A stretch of DNA of 64,000 nt from GWE2-40-63 sp041664345 (lineage in GTDB: Bacteria > Bacteroidota > Bacteroidia > Bacteroidales > SZUA-534). Position 1 is the stretch's first letter. Each line of letters opens with the position of its first letter. A program made the translations under genes and the position numbers. The notes beneath the pieces were generated by a model that worked only from the letters and a program-made list of their open reading frames with translations, did not search any database and had not been told where the DNA came from. This document shows positions 1 to 8,494 of this stretch, in pieces. Where the stretch lies: NCBI GenBank assembly GCA_041664345.1, contig JBAYKX010000030.1, positions 1 to 64,000 of the forward strand. The letters run 5' to 3'.

Positions 1-2
1 AT

Positions 3-320
3 AGCCAGTACAGGTGGCATAATGCATTTTCAATATTTAAACTTCCGCAAAATGAAAATCAAGTTCACTCAAAAAAACCCGCTATTTCAATAAAAGGAGA
101 AGCAATTTGGATGTTTGGCAATTGCAATAACTTTAATGCAAAGTCACTTTCCCCCGAAAGGCTTAACCTCAGTCTTATTTTTTACTATCATCCAACATTT
201 CTTGAAGACATTGGATTGTTTGTACAATATTATCATGGCTCCGACTACTATAATATATACTTCGACCACCGTATGGATATACTCCGATTTGGGTTTATGA
301 CAGAAACATTAAGATTTTAA
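3..320 (+). CDS. C-terminal part of an unrecognised protein, probably outer-membrane beta-barrel
   Basis: The reading frame is open from the left edge of the window through base 320, so 105 residues of a gene starting outside are visible; the ATG at 111 is only an internal Met. The tail alternates aromatic and polar residues (LSLIFYYHP, GLFVQYYHG, DYYNIYFDHR, ILRFGF) and ends in Phe, as outer-membrane beta-barrels recognised by the BAM complex often do. The GLFVQYYHG segment faintly recalls the last strands of outer-membrane phospholipase A, but the catalytic region is not in the window. I do not recognise the family. Confidence 0.6.
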   Translation, partial: SQYRWHNAFSIFKLPQNENQVHSKKPAISIKGEAIWMFGNCNNFNAKSLSPERLNLSLIFYYHPTFLEDIGLFVQYYHGSDYYNIYFDHRMDILRFGFMTETLRF

Positions 321-517
321 CCCAAATTGAGCGATTTGCTATCGCAAATCTGCTCAAACGACTAAGAAATTGTAAGCAATTCACTTTTATACTATTCATC
401 TGTTTTGTGAATTGCAACAATTTCTAGGTCAGCCTGTCCCGATTTCTCGGGAGGGTTATACCTAAGTAAAGCGCTTTTTCCCCCGAGGACTCGGGGTCAA
501 ATCGCTCAACTTAGGTT
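319..517. repeat. 199-bp nested inverted-repeat element
   Basis: Outer 19-base arms at 319-337 and 499-517 (AACCCAAATTGAGCGATTT against AAATCGCTCAACTTAGGTT) pair with two mismatches. A second imperfect pair of arms lies inside at 362-384 and 407-427. Two short CCCGA/TCGGG palindromes (about 438-454 and 480-497) fill the right half. The whole can fold as one long hairpin. It starts at the stop codon of the preceding gene, so it may serve as its terminator, or be a MITE-like repeat. No coding potential is seen. Confidence 0.55.
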
Positions 518-559
518 TAAGAAACTGAATGCAATACATTTTAAATTTCAAAAATTATA

Positions 560-940
560 ATGAATACTACGACAAATGATTTACAAAGCACTGAGGATAA
601 AATACTTAAGGCTGCACAAAATATTTTTATTTTATATGGGTATCATGGAACTAAGCTTCATCAAATTGCTGATTTAGCTGAAATTAATAAATCAGCGGTT
701 CATTATTATTTTCGGTCGAAAGACAAACTATATGGCAAAGTTGTTAGTCGTGTAATTGAGAATATTTTAAAAGAAAACAATAATTTGCCAACAAATCAGA
801 ACCCGATTGAAAAGCAACGATGGTTTCTGTTTACCGAATTGTATAACAACCAAAACCGATTTGAGCAAGCACTAAAAGAATTGTACCTGAATGATTGGGA
901 TAAAAAACTAAATGATGTAAAGGAGTTGCTTGAGAAATGA
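560..940 (+). CDS. Short TetR/AcrR-family transcriptional regulator
   Basis: A 126-residue DNA-binding protein. Residues 12-60 form the TetR helix-turn-helix: an EDKILKAAQNIF helix, the GYHGTKLHQIADLAEINKSAVHYYF recognition region (split here by position: about 27-51) and KDKLY. TetR proteins are usually about 190-210 residues, so the ligand-binding domain is only about half normal length. The C-terminal stretch (RWFLFTELYNN onward) still looks like a helical dimerisation segment, and no frameshifted continuation is visible downstream. The ligand is unknown. The converging neighbour is the CoA-disulfide reductase. Fold confidence is high, targets unknown. Confidence 0.8.
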   Translation: MNTTTNDLQSTEDKILKAAQNIFILYGYHGTKLHQIADLAEINKSAVHYYFRSKDKLYGKVVSRVIENILKENNNLPTNQNPIEKQRWFLFTELYNNQNRFEQALKELYLNDWDKKLNDVKELLEK

Positions 941-1037
941 ATAACCCCGAAGCAAACTCCAGGGTATCCAATTCAACGCGTAAATATCTATTGCATCCGT
1001 TACTTGTGTCGTTATTTTGAACGAATCATTCAACTAA

Positions 1038-3314
1038 TTACCTTCTGGCCATCATCATTTGCATGATGCCGCCCCCATTTCTTACATTTTTATACCCGTT
1101 CTGCATTAAAAAGCGCTGGGCATACGACGAACGGGCTCCCGATGCACAATACACGGTTATTTCCCGGTTCAAGTCGCCCAATTGGTGAATCTGTTCTGGT
1201 AATTCATCCAACTCAATGTTTATGGCTCCCGGATAAGCTCCCCCACGAAACTCCTGTGGGGTTCTAACATCAATTACCAGAGGTTCGTTTGAAACCGAAG
1301 CACTCGGTTTACTTGCCCTTCGCGACATCATGGATGACAAACCTCCGCCATTTTTCACATGAGTATAACCCATTTGTTCCAGAAAATTTTCCGCATAAGC
1401 CGAGCGGGCTCCTGTGGCACAATAAACCGTAATGTCTCTCGAAAGGTTGTTGCCTAATTCGCGGTAACGTTTTGCAATTTCATCCAAAGGTATGTTTATG
1501 GCTTCGGGCACGGCACCTGAATTGAATTCGCCCACGGTACGCACATCAACAATAATGGGTGTGTTTTGGTCTATTTCCTTTACTTCGGCAATTTCCGATT
1601 CTTCGTTTTCTTCAGCTTTAACTGTTTTTAATTCAACTGGCAATAACTCAATTTTAATATTTTTAAAACCCATGGTTTGCGCCTGCCTTTCAAGCGAAAT
1701 AAATCCCCCTGAAATGTTGATTATCTGATTAAAACCAGCCCCTTTTAAACTGCGTAGTGCCTGATGTCCTTTCTTTCCGGTTTCATCATAAACCAATATC
1801 AATCTGCCGGAAGGCAAGGTTGCACTTTGTTCCGAAAGTAATTCCAAAGGTATATGAACGGCACCCTGAATATGGTTTTTCTCAAATGCAAAATAATCTC
1901 TCACATCAATAATCACCGGATTTTTTCCCTCAATAAATGCATCAAGTTCTGAAACAGTAAGAGATTCACTAAAACCCGACATTTTATTTTCGGCGGTGTA
2001 AGCGGCCATATTCAGCGCATCGTTGGCGGTACCAATGGGCGGCGAATACGCAAAATCAATATCGGCCAAATCACTAACAGTTAGTTTTGAGGCGGCTGCC
2101 GTGGCAATCACATCCAATCGCTTATCGGCACCTTTGTAACCTGCTGTTTGTCCTCCTAAAATTATGCCGGTGTTGCGGTCGTAAACCAACATTACCGTTA
2201 CCAATTCCGCATTGGGGTAGTATGAAGTGTGATGTTCCTTATGCACCACAACCGAATCGGCATCAATTCCGGCAGCCTTAGCTTGCTTAAAAGATAGACC
2301 CGTGGTTCCAGCCACCGCTTCAAAAACACGTACCACCGATGTTCCCAGAGCTCCTTTATAAGCATGGTTACCGCCCAATACATTCTCAGCGGCAATACGG
2401 CCTTGGCGGTTTGCGGGCCCTGCAAGGGGTATTCGCACTTTATTTCCATTGATGCGATGCTCAATTTCAATCATATCGCCAGCAGCGTAAATATCTGGGT
2501 CGCTGGTTTGCAACTGTGGAGTTACCAATAAACCACCGGCCTCACCCAGTTCCAACCCAGTTTCCTTTGCAAGTTGCAAGGTTGGACGCACTCCAATGGA
2601 TAGTAATACCATGTCGGCATCCAACAAGCTACCGTTATTGAGTTTAACTTTTGAGTTGGTAATTTCTGTCACCCCAACATTGGTATGGATTTCTACTCCG
2701 TACGAAAGCATTTCCTTTTCGATAAAACCTGCAGTTTCCGCTTCCATTAAACTCATCACGTGGGGCATCATTTCAACTACATGTACTTTTAGTCCACGTT
2801 TAACTAATGCTTCAACCATTTCAAGACCAATAAATCCACCTCCTACCACAACTGCAGTTTGCGGATTCTTTTCTTCCAAGTGCCGCGATATTTTATCCAT
2901 ATCTTCCAAGGTCCACAACGTAAAAACATGGTCGAAATCCGCTCCTGGAAGCGTTGGTGTAACCGGTCGGCCACCTTGTGCAAGTATTAATTTTGTGTAC
3001 TCAACTATTTTCTTTTCGCCGCTTCGAGTATCAATAGTTGATATGATATGGGCCTTTTTATCAATGGCCTCAACAAGGGTATGAGTGTAAACATCAACAT
3101 CATATTGTTCCTTAAAACTTTCGGGGCTCTGTAAAATTAATTTGGAGCGACTTTTAATATCGCCACCTATATAATAGGGTAACCCGCAATTGGCAAATGA
3201 AATATCGGGGCCGGCTTCTATCATCGTAATTTTTGCCGTACTTGAAATTCTACGAGCTTTTGCCGCTGCGGTTGCCCCTGCGGCAACTCCACCAATTATA
3301 ACTATTTTTTCCAT
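1038..3314 (-). CDS. CoA-disulfide reductase-like FAD oxidoreductase with three rhodanese domains
   Basis: A 758-residue pyridine nucleotide-disulfide oxidoreductase. The N-terminus has the FAD motif IIGGVAAGATAAAKARR, then FANCGLPYY with the single redox Cys43 typical of CoA-disulfide reductases and polysulfide/persulfide reductases (Cdr/Npsr). A second Rossmann motif (VVGGGFIGLEM, about 155) binds NAD(P)H, and the FAD-closing IYAAGD motif follows. Known family members reduce CoA disulfide, CoA-persulfide or polysulfide. Three rhodanese domains follow at about 463-560, 584-665 and 676-758. Domains 2 and 3 keep the active Cys (VYCATGARS, Cys632; VYCASGARS, Cys723); domain 1 has Asp510 in that place (VYDETGKKG). 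Family members normally carry one rhodanese domain, so the triple arrangement is unusual. A -7-like TATCTTTG lies on the minus strand at 3377-3384, without a clear -33 box. Confidence 0.9.
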   Translation of the reverse strand: MEKIVIIGGVAAGATAAAKARRISSTAKITMIEAGPDISFANCGLPYYIGGDIKSRSKLILQSPESFKEQYDVDVYTHTLVEAIDKKAHIISTIDTRSGEKKIVEYTKLILAQGGRPVTPTLPGADFDHVFTLWTLEDMDKISRHLEEKNPQTAVVVGGGFIGLEMVEALVKRGLKVHVVEMMPHVMSLMEAETAGFIEKEMLSYGVEIHTNVGVTEITNSKVKLNNGSLLDADMVLLSIGVRPTLQLAKETGLELGEAGGLLVTPQLQTSDPDIYAAGDMIEIEHRINGNKVRIPLAGPANRQGRIAAENVLGGNHAYKGALGTSVVRVFEAVAGTTGLSFKQAKAAGIDADSVVVHKEHHTSYYPNAELVTVMLVYDRNTGIILGGQTAGYKGADKRLDVIATAAASKLTVSDLADIDFAYSPPIGTANDALNMAAYTAENKMSGFSESLTVSELDAFIEGKNPVIIDVRDYFAFEKNHIQGAVHIPLELLSEQSATLPSGRLILVYDETGKKGHQALRSLKGAGFNQIINISGGFISLERQAQTMGFKNIKIELLPVELKTVKAEENEESEIAEVKEIDQNTPIIVDVRTVGEFNSGAVPEAINIPLDEIAKRYRELGNNLSRDITVYCATGARSAYAENFLEQMGYTHVKNGGGLSSMMSRRASKPSASVSNEPLVIDVRTPQEFRGGAYPGAINIELDELPEQIHQLGDLNREITVYCASGARSSYAQRFLMQNGYKNVRNGGGIMQMMMARR

Positions 3315-3620
3315 TATCGTACTTTTAATATTACAATTTTTTTGTTATATCCTTTTTGCTTAAAATTATTTCGCTGCAAAGATAATTGAAATAAAATAAT
3401 AAAGCACTATAATAACACTTAAATCTCTTTAGTATCACTATTTTTTTTATAAAGAAGTTTACAGAGGAATTTGAACTTTCTATTTATAAATGAAACAGGG
3501 AAAACACCGGTATAGAAAAATACCATGAAAGTGAGCTATATGAAACTTGAAAGGGATGATTTTCTTAATCGAATCCGCAACGATATAATTTTCTTTCAGA
3601 TTTAGGATTACGGTGAATTG
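3315..3620. other. Intergenic region, no gene seen
   Basis: An AT-rich stretch between the CoA-disulfide reductase and the carboxynorspermidine decarboxylase, both transcribed leftward. Apart from the -7-like motif at 3377-3384 (minus strand), no convincing open frame, hairpin or RNA gene is visible. Confidence 0.5.
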
Positions 3621-4757
3621 CTACGAAAGCCTCCCTTTAAAATCCTGATAACTAAATTCCCTTACAATTTTGAGTTCATTGTTTTCCTTCAAAATGGCAA
3701 TGGAAGGGTGCTGTACCCCATTGAACATGGTGGTTTTTACCATGGTGTAATGAATCATATCTTCAAAAACAATTGTGTCGCCCACTTTTAATTCCTTGCC
3801 AAAGTCATATACTTCCATGTAATCGCCAGCCAAGCAACTTACACCACCCAACCGGTAGCAATACTGGCTATTTTGGTCGGGATCCTTGGCTCCGATAATC
3901 CGGGGACGGTATGGCATTTCCAACGTATCGGTCATGTGGGCGGTAAATGAAACATCCAAAATAGCGGTTTTTACACCACGGCTTTCCACAATATCCTGAA
4001 CCGTGGAAACCAAAACTCCGGTTTCCCACGCAAAGGCACTTCCCGGCTCCAAAATTATCTTAATTCCATGCGTTTCCCGGAACGATTTCAAAACCTGAAT
4101 CAAGTGTTCCACATCATAGCCCTTGCGGGTCATCAGGTGACCTCCGCCCATGTTCACCCATTTAACTTTTTTCAGATAGCTGCCAAAATGTTCTTCCAAT
4201 GCTTTTAAAGCATTTTCCAAGGCAAAGGATGTTGATTCACAAAGCACATGAAAATGCAATCCTTCAACCCCTTGGGGCAATTCCGCAGGAAGAAATTCTT
4301 TCAGTACTCCCAGCCTCGATTTGGGCGAGCTTGGATTATACAAATCGGTATGCACATCGCTGTATTCTGGGTTAACTCTTATCCCACATGAAATGGGATG
4401 ATCCGCTTTCAATGTTTCCGGGTAGAACCGATAAAACTGGTCCAATGAATTAAATACCAAATGGTTACTGTATTGCATCAGTTCAGTAAATTCTTTTGGG
4501 AAATAGGCTGGCGAAAAAACATGGGCTTTGGTTTTCATTTCCTCAAAACACAACCGGGCTTCATAAAGTGAACTGGCTGTGGCTCCTTTAACATATTCCA
4601 AAACCATGGGGAATGCACTCCACATGGCAAATCCTTTGAATGCCAGAATTATTTCAACTCCTGCCTGCTTCTGCACATAATCAATGAGTTCCAAGTTTTT
4701 TCGAAGTTTCTTTTCGTCGAGCACAAAACAAGGAGAAGGGATTTTGGTAAAGTTCAT
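3621..4757 (-). CDS. nspC: Carboxynorspermidine / carboxyspermidine decarboxylase
   Basis: A 378-residue PLP enzyme of the fold III (alanine racemase/DAP decarboxylase) class. It decarboxylates carboxyspermidine or carboxynorspermidine to the free polyamine in the cytosol. Visible marks are the N-terminal PSPCFVLDE, the PLP-lysine segment ILAFKGFAMW (Lys about 42), HFHVLCES, the glycine-rich WVNMGGGHLMTR, LEPGSAFAWETG, and the C-terminal GGVSCLAGD with the second active-site Cys. Length matches NspC. The dehydrogenase that makes its substrate lies just upstream on the same strand, separated by about 300 bases with a hairpin terminator, so the two may be transcribed separately. Assignment is firm; whether the product is spermidine or norspermidine cannot be read from sequence. 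Confidence 0.92.
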   Translation of the reverse strand: MNFTKIPSPCFVLDEKKLRKNLELIDYVQKQAGVEIILAFKGFAMWSAFPMVLEYVKGATASSLYEARLCFEEMKTKAHVFSPAYFPKEFTELMQYSNHLVFNSLDQFYRFYPETLKADHPISCGIRVNPEYSDVHTDLYNPSSPKSRLGVLKEFLPAELPQGVEGLHFHVLCESTSFALENALKALEEHFGSYLKKVKWVNMGGGHLMTRKGYDVEHLIQVLKSFRETHGIKIILEPGSAFAWETGVLVSTVQDIVESRGVKTAILDVSFTAHMTDTLEMPYRPRIIGAKDPDQNSQYCYRLGGVSCLAGDYMEVYDFGKELKVGDTIVFEDMIHYTMVKTTMFNGVQHPSIAILKENNELKIVREFSYQDFKGRLS

Positions 4758-4762
4758 TTTAA

Positions 4763-4802
4763 AAAGTATTTAAAGTTTGGAGTACTTAAAGTATTTAAAG
4801 TT
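4763..4802. repeat. Short direct repeat AAAGTATTTAAAGTT
   Basis: The 15-mer AAAGTATTTAAAGTT occurs exactly at 4763-4777 and 4788-4802, directly upstream of the nspC start codon. It may be a regulatory site or simply low-complexity AT sequence. Confidence 0.5.
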
Positions 4803-4807
4803 GAGTG

Positions 4808-4924
4808 TACTCCGAAAAGTAGAAAAACTAATTAGTCATCCAATGAATTCATAATTAGCTGGTTAACTGACCATATTTATTTGCAATTTTAGCAAAAACA
4901 TTCATCGGATGACTTTTCGGTGTA
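4808..4924. repeat. 117-bp element with nested imperfect inverted repeats
   Basis: The ends TACTCCGAAAAGT (4808-4820) and ACTTTTCGGTGTA (4912-4924) are inverted copies with one mismatch. Inner arms GTCATCCAATGAA (4835-4847) and TTCATCGGATGAC (4901-4913) also pair with one mismatch. The arrangement suggests a small MITE-like or structured element between the two polyamine genes. No reading frame lies inside. Confidence 0.45.
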
Positions 4925-4943
4925 GATTCAAAGTTGTAAAAAG

Positions 4944-4975
4944 AAACCGCAGTAAGCTATTGACTTCTGCGGTTT
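4944..4975 (-). terminator. Intrinsic terminator after carboxynorspermidine dehydrogenase
   Basis: Perfect 9-bp arms AAACCGCAG (4944-4952) and CTGCGGTTT (4967-4975). On the minus strand the stem is followed by a T-rich run (CTTTTT). It lies 83 bases past the dehydrogenase stop. Confidence 0.7.
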
Positions 4976-5058
4976 TAAAGCTTTGAACCTATTTATTATC
5001 TTATGATTAAGTAAATTCTCTAATGTCTTATTTCTATTATCTAAACTCTAATTTCTAT

Positions 5059-6252
5059 TTAGAGTTCCAAATTACCATTTATCTCTTCTTCCCATGGAAG
5101 GCCGTATTTGCCTATCAATTCCATAAATGGATCAGGGTTGAATTCTTCCACGTTGAAAACACCGGGTTTTTTCCATTTTCCGGTTAAGAACATTAGGGCT
5201 CCTAACATAGCCGGAACACCCGTTGTATAGGAAACTCCCTGCATCCCGGTTTCATTATAGGCATCTTGGTGTTTGCAGTTGTTCCAAACGTAATAGGTTT
5301 TTTCTTTACCGTCTTTAATGCCTTTAATGCGGCAACCAATGGAAGTTTCGCCGGTATAGTTTTCGCCCAAATCGCCCGGGTTTGGCAATGTTTCCTTCAA
5401 GAATTGAAGTGGAACTATCTCTACTCCTTTGTATATAATGGGCTCAATGCTGGCCATTCCAATATTTTGGATAACCCGCAAGTGCGTCAAATATTCATCG
5501 CCAAAGGTCATCCAGAAACGGGCTCGTTTCAGGGTTGGAAAGTTTTTAACCAACGATTCCAGTTCTTCGTGATAAATTACATAAGAATTCTTTGGCCCAA
5601 TGTTGGGATAATTCAAGGCCAGCTTTATTTCATGGGGTTTGGTTTCAACCCATTTGCCGTTTTCCCAGTATTTTCCTTTTTGGGTCACTTCGCGGATGTT
5701 TATTTCCGGGTTAAAGTTGGTGGCAAAAGCCTTACCGTGATCGCCGGCGTTGCAATCCACAATATCCAGATAATGCATCTCATCGAAATGGTGTTTGGCA
5801 GCATAAGCTGTGTAAATGCTGGTAACTCCGGGGTCAAATCCACAACCCAATATGGCTATCAATCCTTTAGCCTTAAACTTTTCCTGATAGGCCCATTGCC
5901 AACTGTATTCAAAGTGGGCTTCATCTTTTGGCTCATAGTTGGCGGTATCCAAATAATTCACATTGGTTTCCAAACAGGCATCCATAATGGTTAAATCCTG
6001 ATAGGGTAACGCCACGTTAATTACCAGTTCCGGCTTAAATGAGTTAATGAGCTTTACCAGCTCCGGCACATTGTCGGCATCTACCTGAGCAGTTTTAATG
6101 CGGTTACCTCCTACCCGCTTGGCAATGGCATCACACTTCGATTTGGTGCGGCTTGCCAGCATTATTTCACTAAAAACTTCGGGTACCGAGGCGCACTTTT
6201 GTACCACCACGCTTCCCACACCTCCTGCTCCAATAATCAATACTTTAGACAT
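5059..6252 (-). CDS. Carboxynorspermidine synthase (saccharopine dehydrogenase family)
   Basis: A 397-residue NAD(P)H-dependent reductase. It begins with a Rossmann motif (VLIIGAGGVGSVVVQKCA), then SRTKSKCDAIAKRVGG, and the saccharopine-dehydrogenase signature YLDTANYEP near residue 100 and ILGCGFDPGVTSIYTAY near 140. The family member CASDH condenses aspartate semialdehyde with putrescine or diaminopropane and reduces the imine to a carboxypolyamine. The 397-residue size and the NspC gene immediately downstream support CASDH rather than lysine-pathway saccharopine dehydrogenase. An agmatinase gene 1.2 kb away could supply putrescine. Confidence 0.9.
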   Translation of the reverse strand: MSKVLIIGAGGVGSVVVQKCASVPEVFSEIMLASRTKSKCDAIAKRVGGNRIKTAQVDADNVPELVKLINSFKPELVINVALPYQDLTIMDACLETNVNYLDTANYEPKDEAHFEYSWQWAYQEKFKAKGLIAILGCGFDPGVTSIYTAYAAKHHFDEMHYLDIVDCNAGDHGKAFATNFNPEINIREVTQKGKYWENGKWVETKPHEIKLALNYPNIGPKNSYVIYHEELESLVKNFPTLKRARFWMTFGDEYLTHLRVIQNIGMASIEPIIYKGVEIVPLQFLKETLPNPGDLGENYTGETSIGCRIKGIKDGKEKTYYVWNNCKHQDAYNETGMQGVSYTTGVPAMLGALMFLTGKWKKPGVFNVEEFNPDPFMELIGKYGLPWEEEINGNLEL

Positions 6253-6696
6253 TTTTTTTCTGATTTTAATTATTCAATTTAACTCCCGCCTATCATGGGA
6301 TTTAAGTTGTTCAAAAAAATGGATAAGCGCCCCAAAAATAAATATTTATGTCGTAATTTCAGTAAACCCGGCAATTTTTTAAATCAACGGTCAATATTAA
6401 AACTAAACTGACTTATAAATATCATTGTAACTACTCAGGTTCAAATGACGGATGTTAGAAAGAGAAAAAATGAACAATGTCAAATGCCCAATATACAATG
6501 AACAAGTAAAAAAAAGCCTGCCTACCGCAGGCAGGGAAAAATGGCTAAAAAAAAGAATATCGATACCGAAAGAAACAGGATAAACAAGCATTTTGCAAAT
6601 TCGATTATTTGAAAATTGAGAGTTGTTTGTTTGGTATTGAACATTTTTTATTTTTGGGAGGTATATCATTTATTGGCCTTGAAAGAAACATCATCC
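6253..6696. other. Intergenic region with a GC-rich palindrome
   Basis: No credible gene. The palindrome CCTGCC-TACCGCA-GGCAGG at 6517-6535 is preceded by an A-run and could act as a transcriptional terminator for the leftward gene at 6697-7296 or be a dispersed palindromic repeat. The short open frames here have no family features. Confidence 0.5.
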
Positions 6697-7296
6697 TCAT
6701 TCCCAATTCACTTGAAGCTCAGTAACAGCATCTTTTCTGGCCAACGATTTGGTTATTTGTACAGATACTTTTTTACAACCCGAAATTTCCAATGCCCTCT
6801 CAATCCAACCACCTATATTATATTCAATGGCTTCATCGGGCTCATCAAACTTAGTTATGTGAACCGTTAAATGGTTCTTGGTAAATGCCACCACTTTTAT
6901 TTCCGAATTGCTGAAATAGGCCAACATTACCCTACTGGCCCTGTCAATTATGTGTTTGGTGGAACCCAATTGCACATACAATTTATAAATCCCGGTTAAT
7001 GCTTCGTTGGCACTGAACCGGCCCATGGTCCATACGGCTTTTTTCCAATCGTCGTTAAAAAGTACTTTACCCACCGTTCTAAAAGGAATGGTTAATCCAT
7101 AATTGATGGGATACCATTCATTTACTTTAATAAAACCCCTGAAAATCTGCTGCGATTGCTCCGGTAAAGCATTCAGCCATTCCATATATTGACTGGGGTA
7201 GTTTTTTTGTACAAATTCCGGGATTGATTTAACCGACAAACCTTTTATTTCCATATCAAGAAATTTAAATTTATAAGAGTGAAAAAATTGACTCAT
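6697..7296 (-). CDS. Conserved hypothetical protein, about 200 residues
   Basis: A 199-residue soluble protein that I cannot assign with certainty. It starts MSQFFHSYKF; a second possible start is Met15 (MEIKGLSVKS). There is no signal peptide or membrane segment. Features are an IPEFVQKNYP segment, a central helical part (DRASRVMLAYFSNSE) and a C-terminal part (GGWIERALEISGCKK). Size and the small-domain look recall the uncharacterised DUF2378/TIGR02265 proteins of myxobacteria, but this is only a resemblance. It is divergent from the agmatinase gene, with a 142-base gap. Confidence 0.6.
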   Translation of the reverse strand: MSQFFHSYKFKFLDMEIKGLSVKSIPEFVQKNYPSQYMEWLNALPEQSQQIFRGFIKVNEWYPINYGLTIPFRTVGKVLFNDDWKKAVWTMGRFSANEALTGIYKLYVQLGSTKHIIDRASRVMLAYFSNSEIKVVAFTKNHLTVHITKFDEPDEAIEYNIGGWIERALEISGCKKVSVQITKSLARKDAVTELQVNWE

Positions 7297-7438
7297 ATTT
7301 CACAATTTGAAAATACACTTTTTTTATCTTAGAACTCAATAATATTTTTTTTATTCAATTCAGATATCAATTTTAGTTGAGATGCATTTATTGTTAGTTT
7401 TTCGAGCTATTTTCGTAGGATAATTTAATTGCATTAAA

Positions 7439-8476
7439 ATGGATTTAGCAAACTTTAACACCAATGGCATTGGACTCGATAACGGAAATTTCATTGGGCT
7501 ACCGTTTACCGAAGAACAAGCAAAAATTGTAATAATTTCCGTTCCATGGGATGTTACCGTTTCCTATTCCGATGGTACATCAACCGGTCCCGACAATATA
7601 TTGCAGGCATCGTTACAGCTCGATTTATTTGATCCTGAAATTGAAGATGCATGGAAATTAGGTATTTACTTGCGCCCCTCGAACCCTGAATGGAAATCGT
7701 TAAACGAACAATTGCGACCTTTATCGAAAAAATATATTGCTTTTTTGGAAGAAGGAGGTACTGTACATCAAAATGCTGAGATTGCTCAACTGTTAAAAAC
7801 AATTAACAAAAAACACGAACAATTGAATTGGGAAGTTTTCCAAGCAGCCAAAGATATATTAGACCAAGGAAAAATTGCAGCCATAGTGGGTGGCGAGCAC
7901 AGTGTTCCGCTAGGACTATTGAGAGCCTTAAAAGACACTTTCAATTCTTTTGGAGTGCTCCACATAGATGCTCACATGGATTTGCGCCATCAATACGAAG
8001 ATTTTAGCTTTTCCCACGCGTCCATTTTCAATAATGCCATCCATCTAAATTACATTGATAAATTAGTTCAGGTCGGTATTCGTGATTTTTGCGATCAGGA
8101 AGTGGAATTTGCTATGCAAAACCATGTGAAAGTTTTTTATGATCATGAGCTAAAGGCTAATCAATACCAAGGGAAAACCTGGCACCAGCAATGTATGGAG
8201 ATAATTGATGCCCTTCCTCAAAATGTTTACATCAGTTTCGATATCGATGGATTGAACCCGCAACTTTGCCCCAATACTGGAACCCCGGTGCCGGGTGGAT
8301 TGGAATTCAATGAATCCTTGTATTTAATCCGTTTATTGGTAGAAAGCGGACGCAAAATCATTGGGTTCGATTTATGTGAAGTTGGAGGCCTTAGCAATGA
8401 ATGGGATGGCAATGTAGGTGCACGCATTTTGTACAAACTCTGCAACTGGACTGGAAAATCGAATGGTTTGATTTAA
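7439..8476 (+). CDS. speB: Agmatinase / arginase-family ureohydrolase
   Basis: A 345-residue manganese ureohydrolase. The metal-ligand motifs are all present: GGEHSVPLG (about 157), HIDAHMDLR (about 180, DAHxD) and ISFDIDGLNP (about 265, DxDxxDP-like with D-I-D). Agmatinases split agmatine into putrescine and urea. The N-terminal motif VPWDVTVSYSDGTSTGP matches the substrate-loop region of this class. With CASDH and NspC in the same 5 kb, a role in feeding putrescine to carboxyspermidine synthesis is likely; guanidinobutyrase or formiminoglutamase activity cannot be excluded. It converges on the acyl-CoA synthetase with only an 18-base gap. Confidence 0.85.
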   Translation: MDLANFNTNGIGLDNGNFIGLPFTEEQAKIVIISVPWDVTVSYSDGTSTGPDNILQASLQLDLFDPEIEDAWKLGIYLRPSNPEWKSLNEQLRPLSKKYIAFLEEGGTVHQNAEIAQLLKTINKKHEQLNWEVFQAAKDILDQGKIAAIVGGEHSVPLGLLRALKDTFNSFGVLHIDAHMDLRHQYEDFSFSHASIFNNAIHLNYIDKLVQVGIRDFCDQEVEFAMQNHVKVFYDHELKANQYQGKTWHQQCMEIIDALPQNVYISFDIDGLNPQLCPNTGTPVPGGLEFNESLYLIRLLVESGRKIIGFDLCEVGGLSNEWDGNVGARILYKLCNWTGKSNGLI

Positions 8477-8494
8477 AAGCTTTACCCCATACTA

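Noticed and set aside
1492..3084. Open frames antisense to the CoA-disulfide reductase
   Set aside because: Shadows of the real gene, with no start context, family motif or conserved composition. The same applies to other frames opposite long genes throughout the window.
5059..6252. Lysine-pathway saccharopine dehydrogenase
   Set aside because: Length, motif set and the adjacent nspC gene point to carboxynorspermidine synthase.
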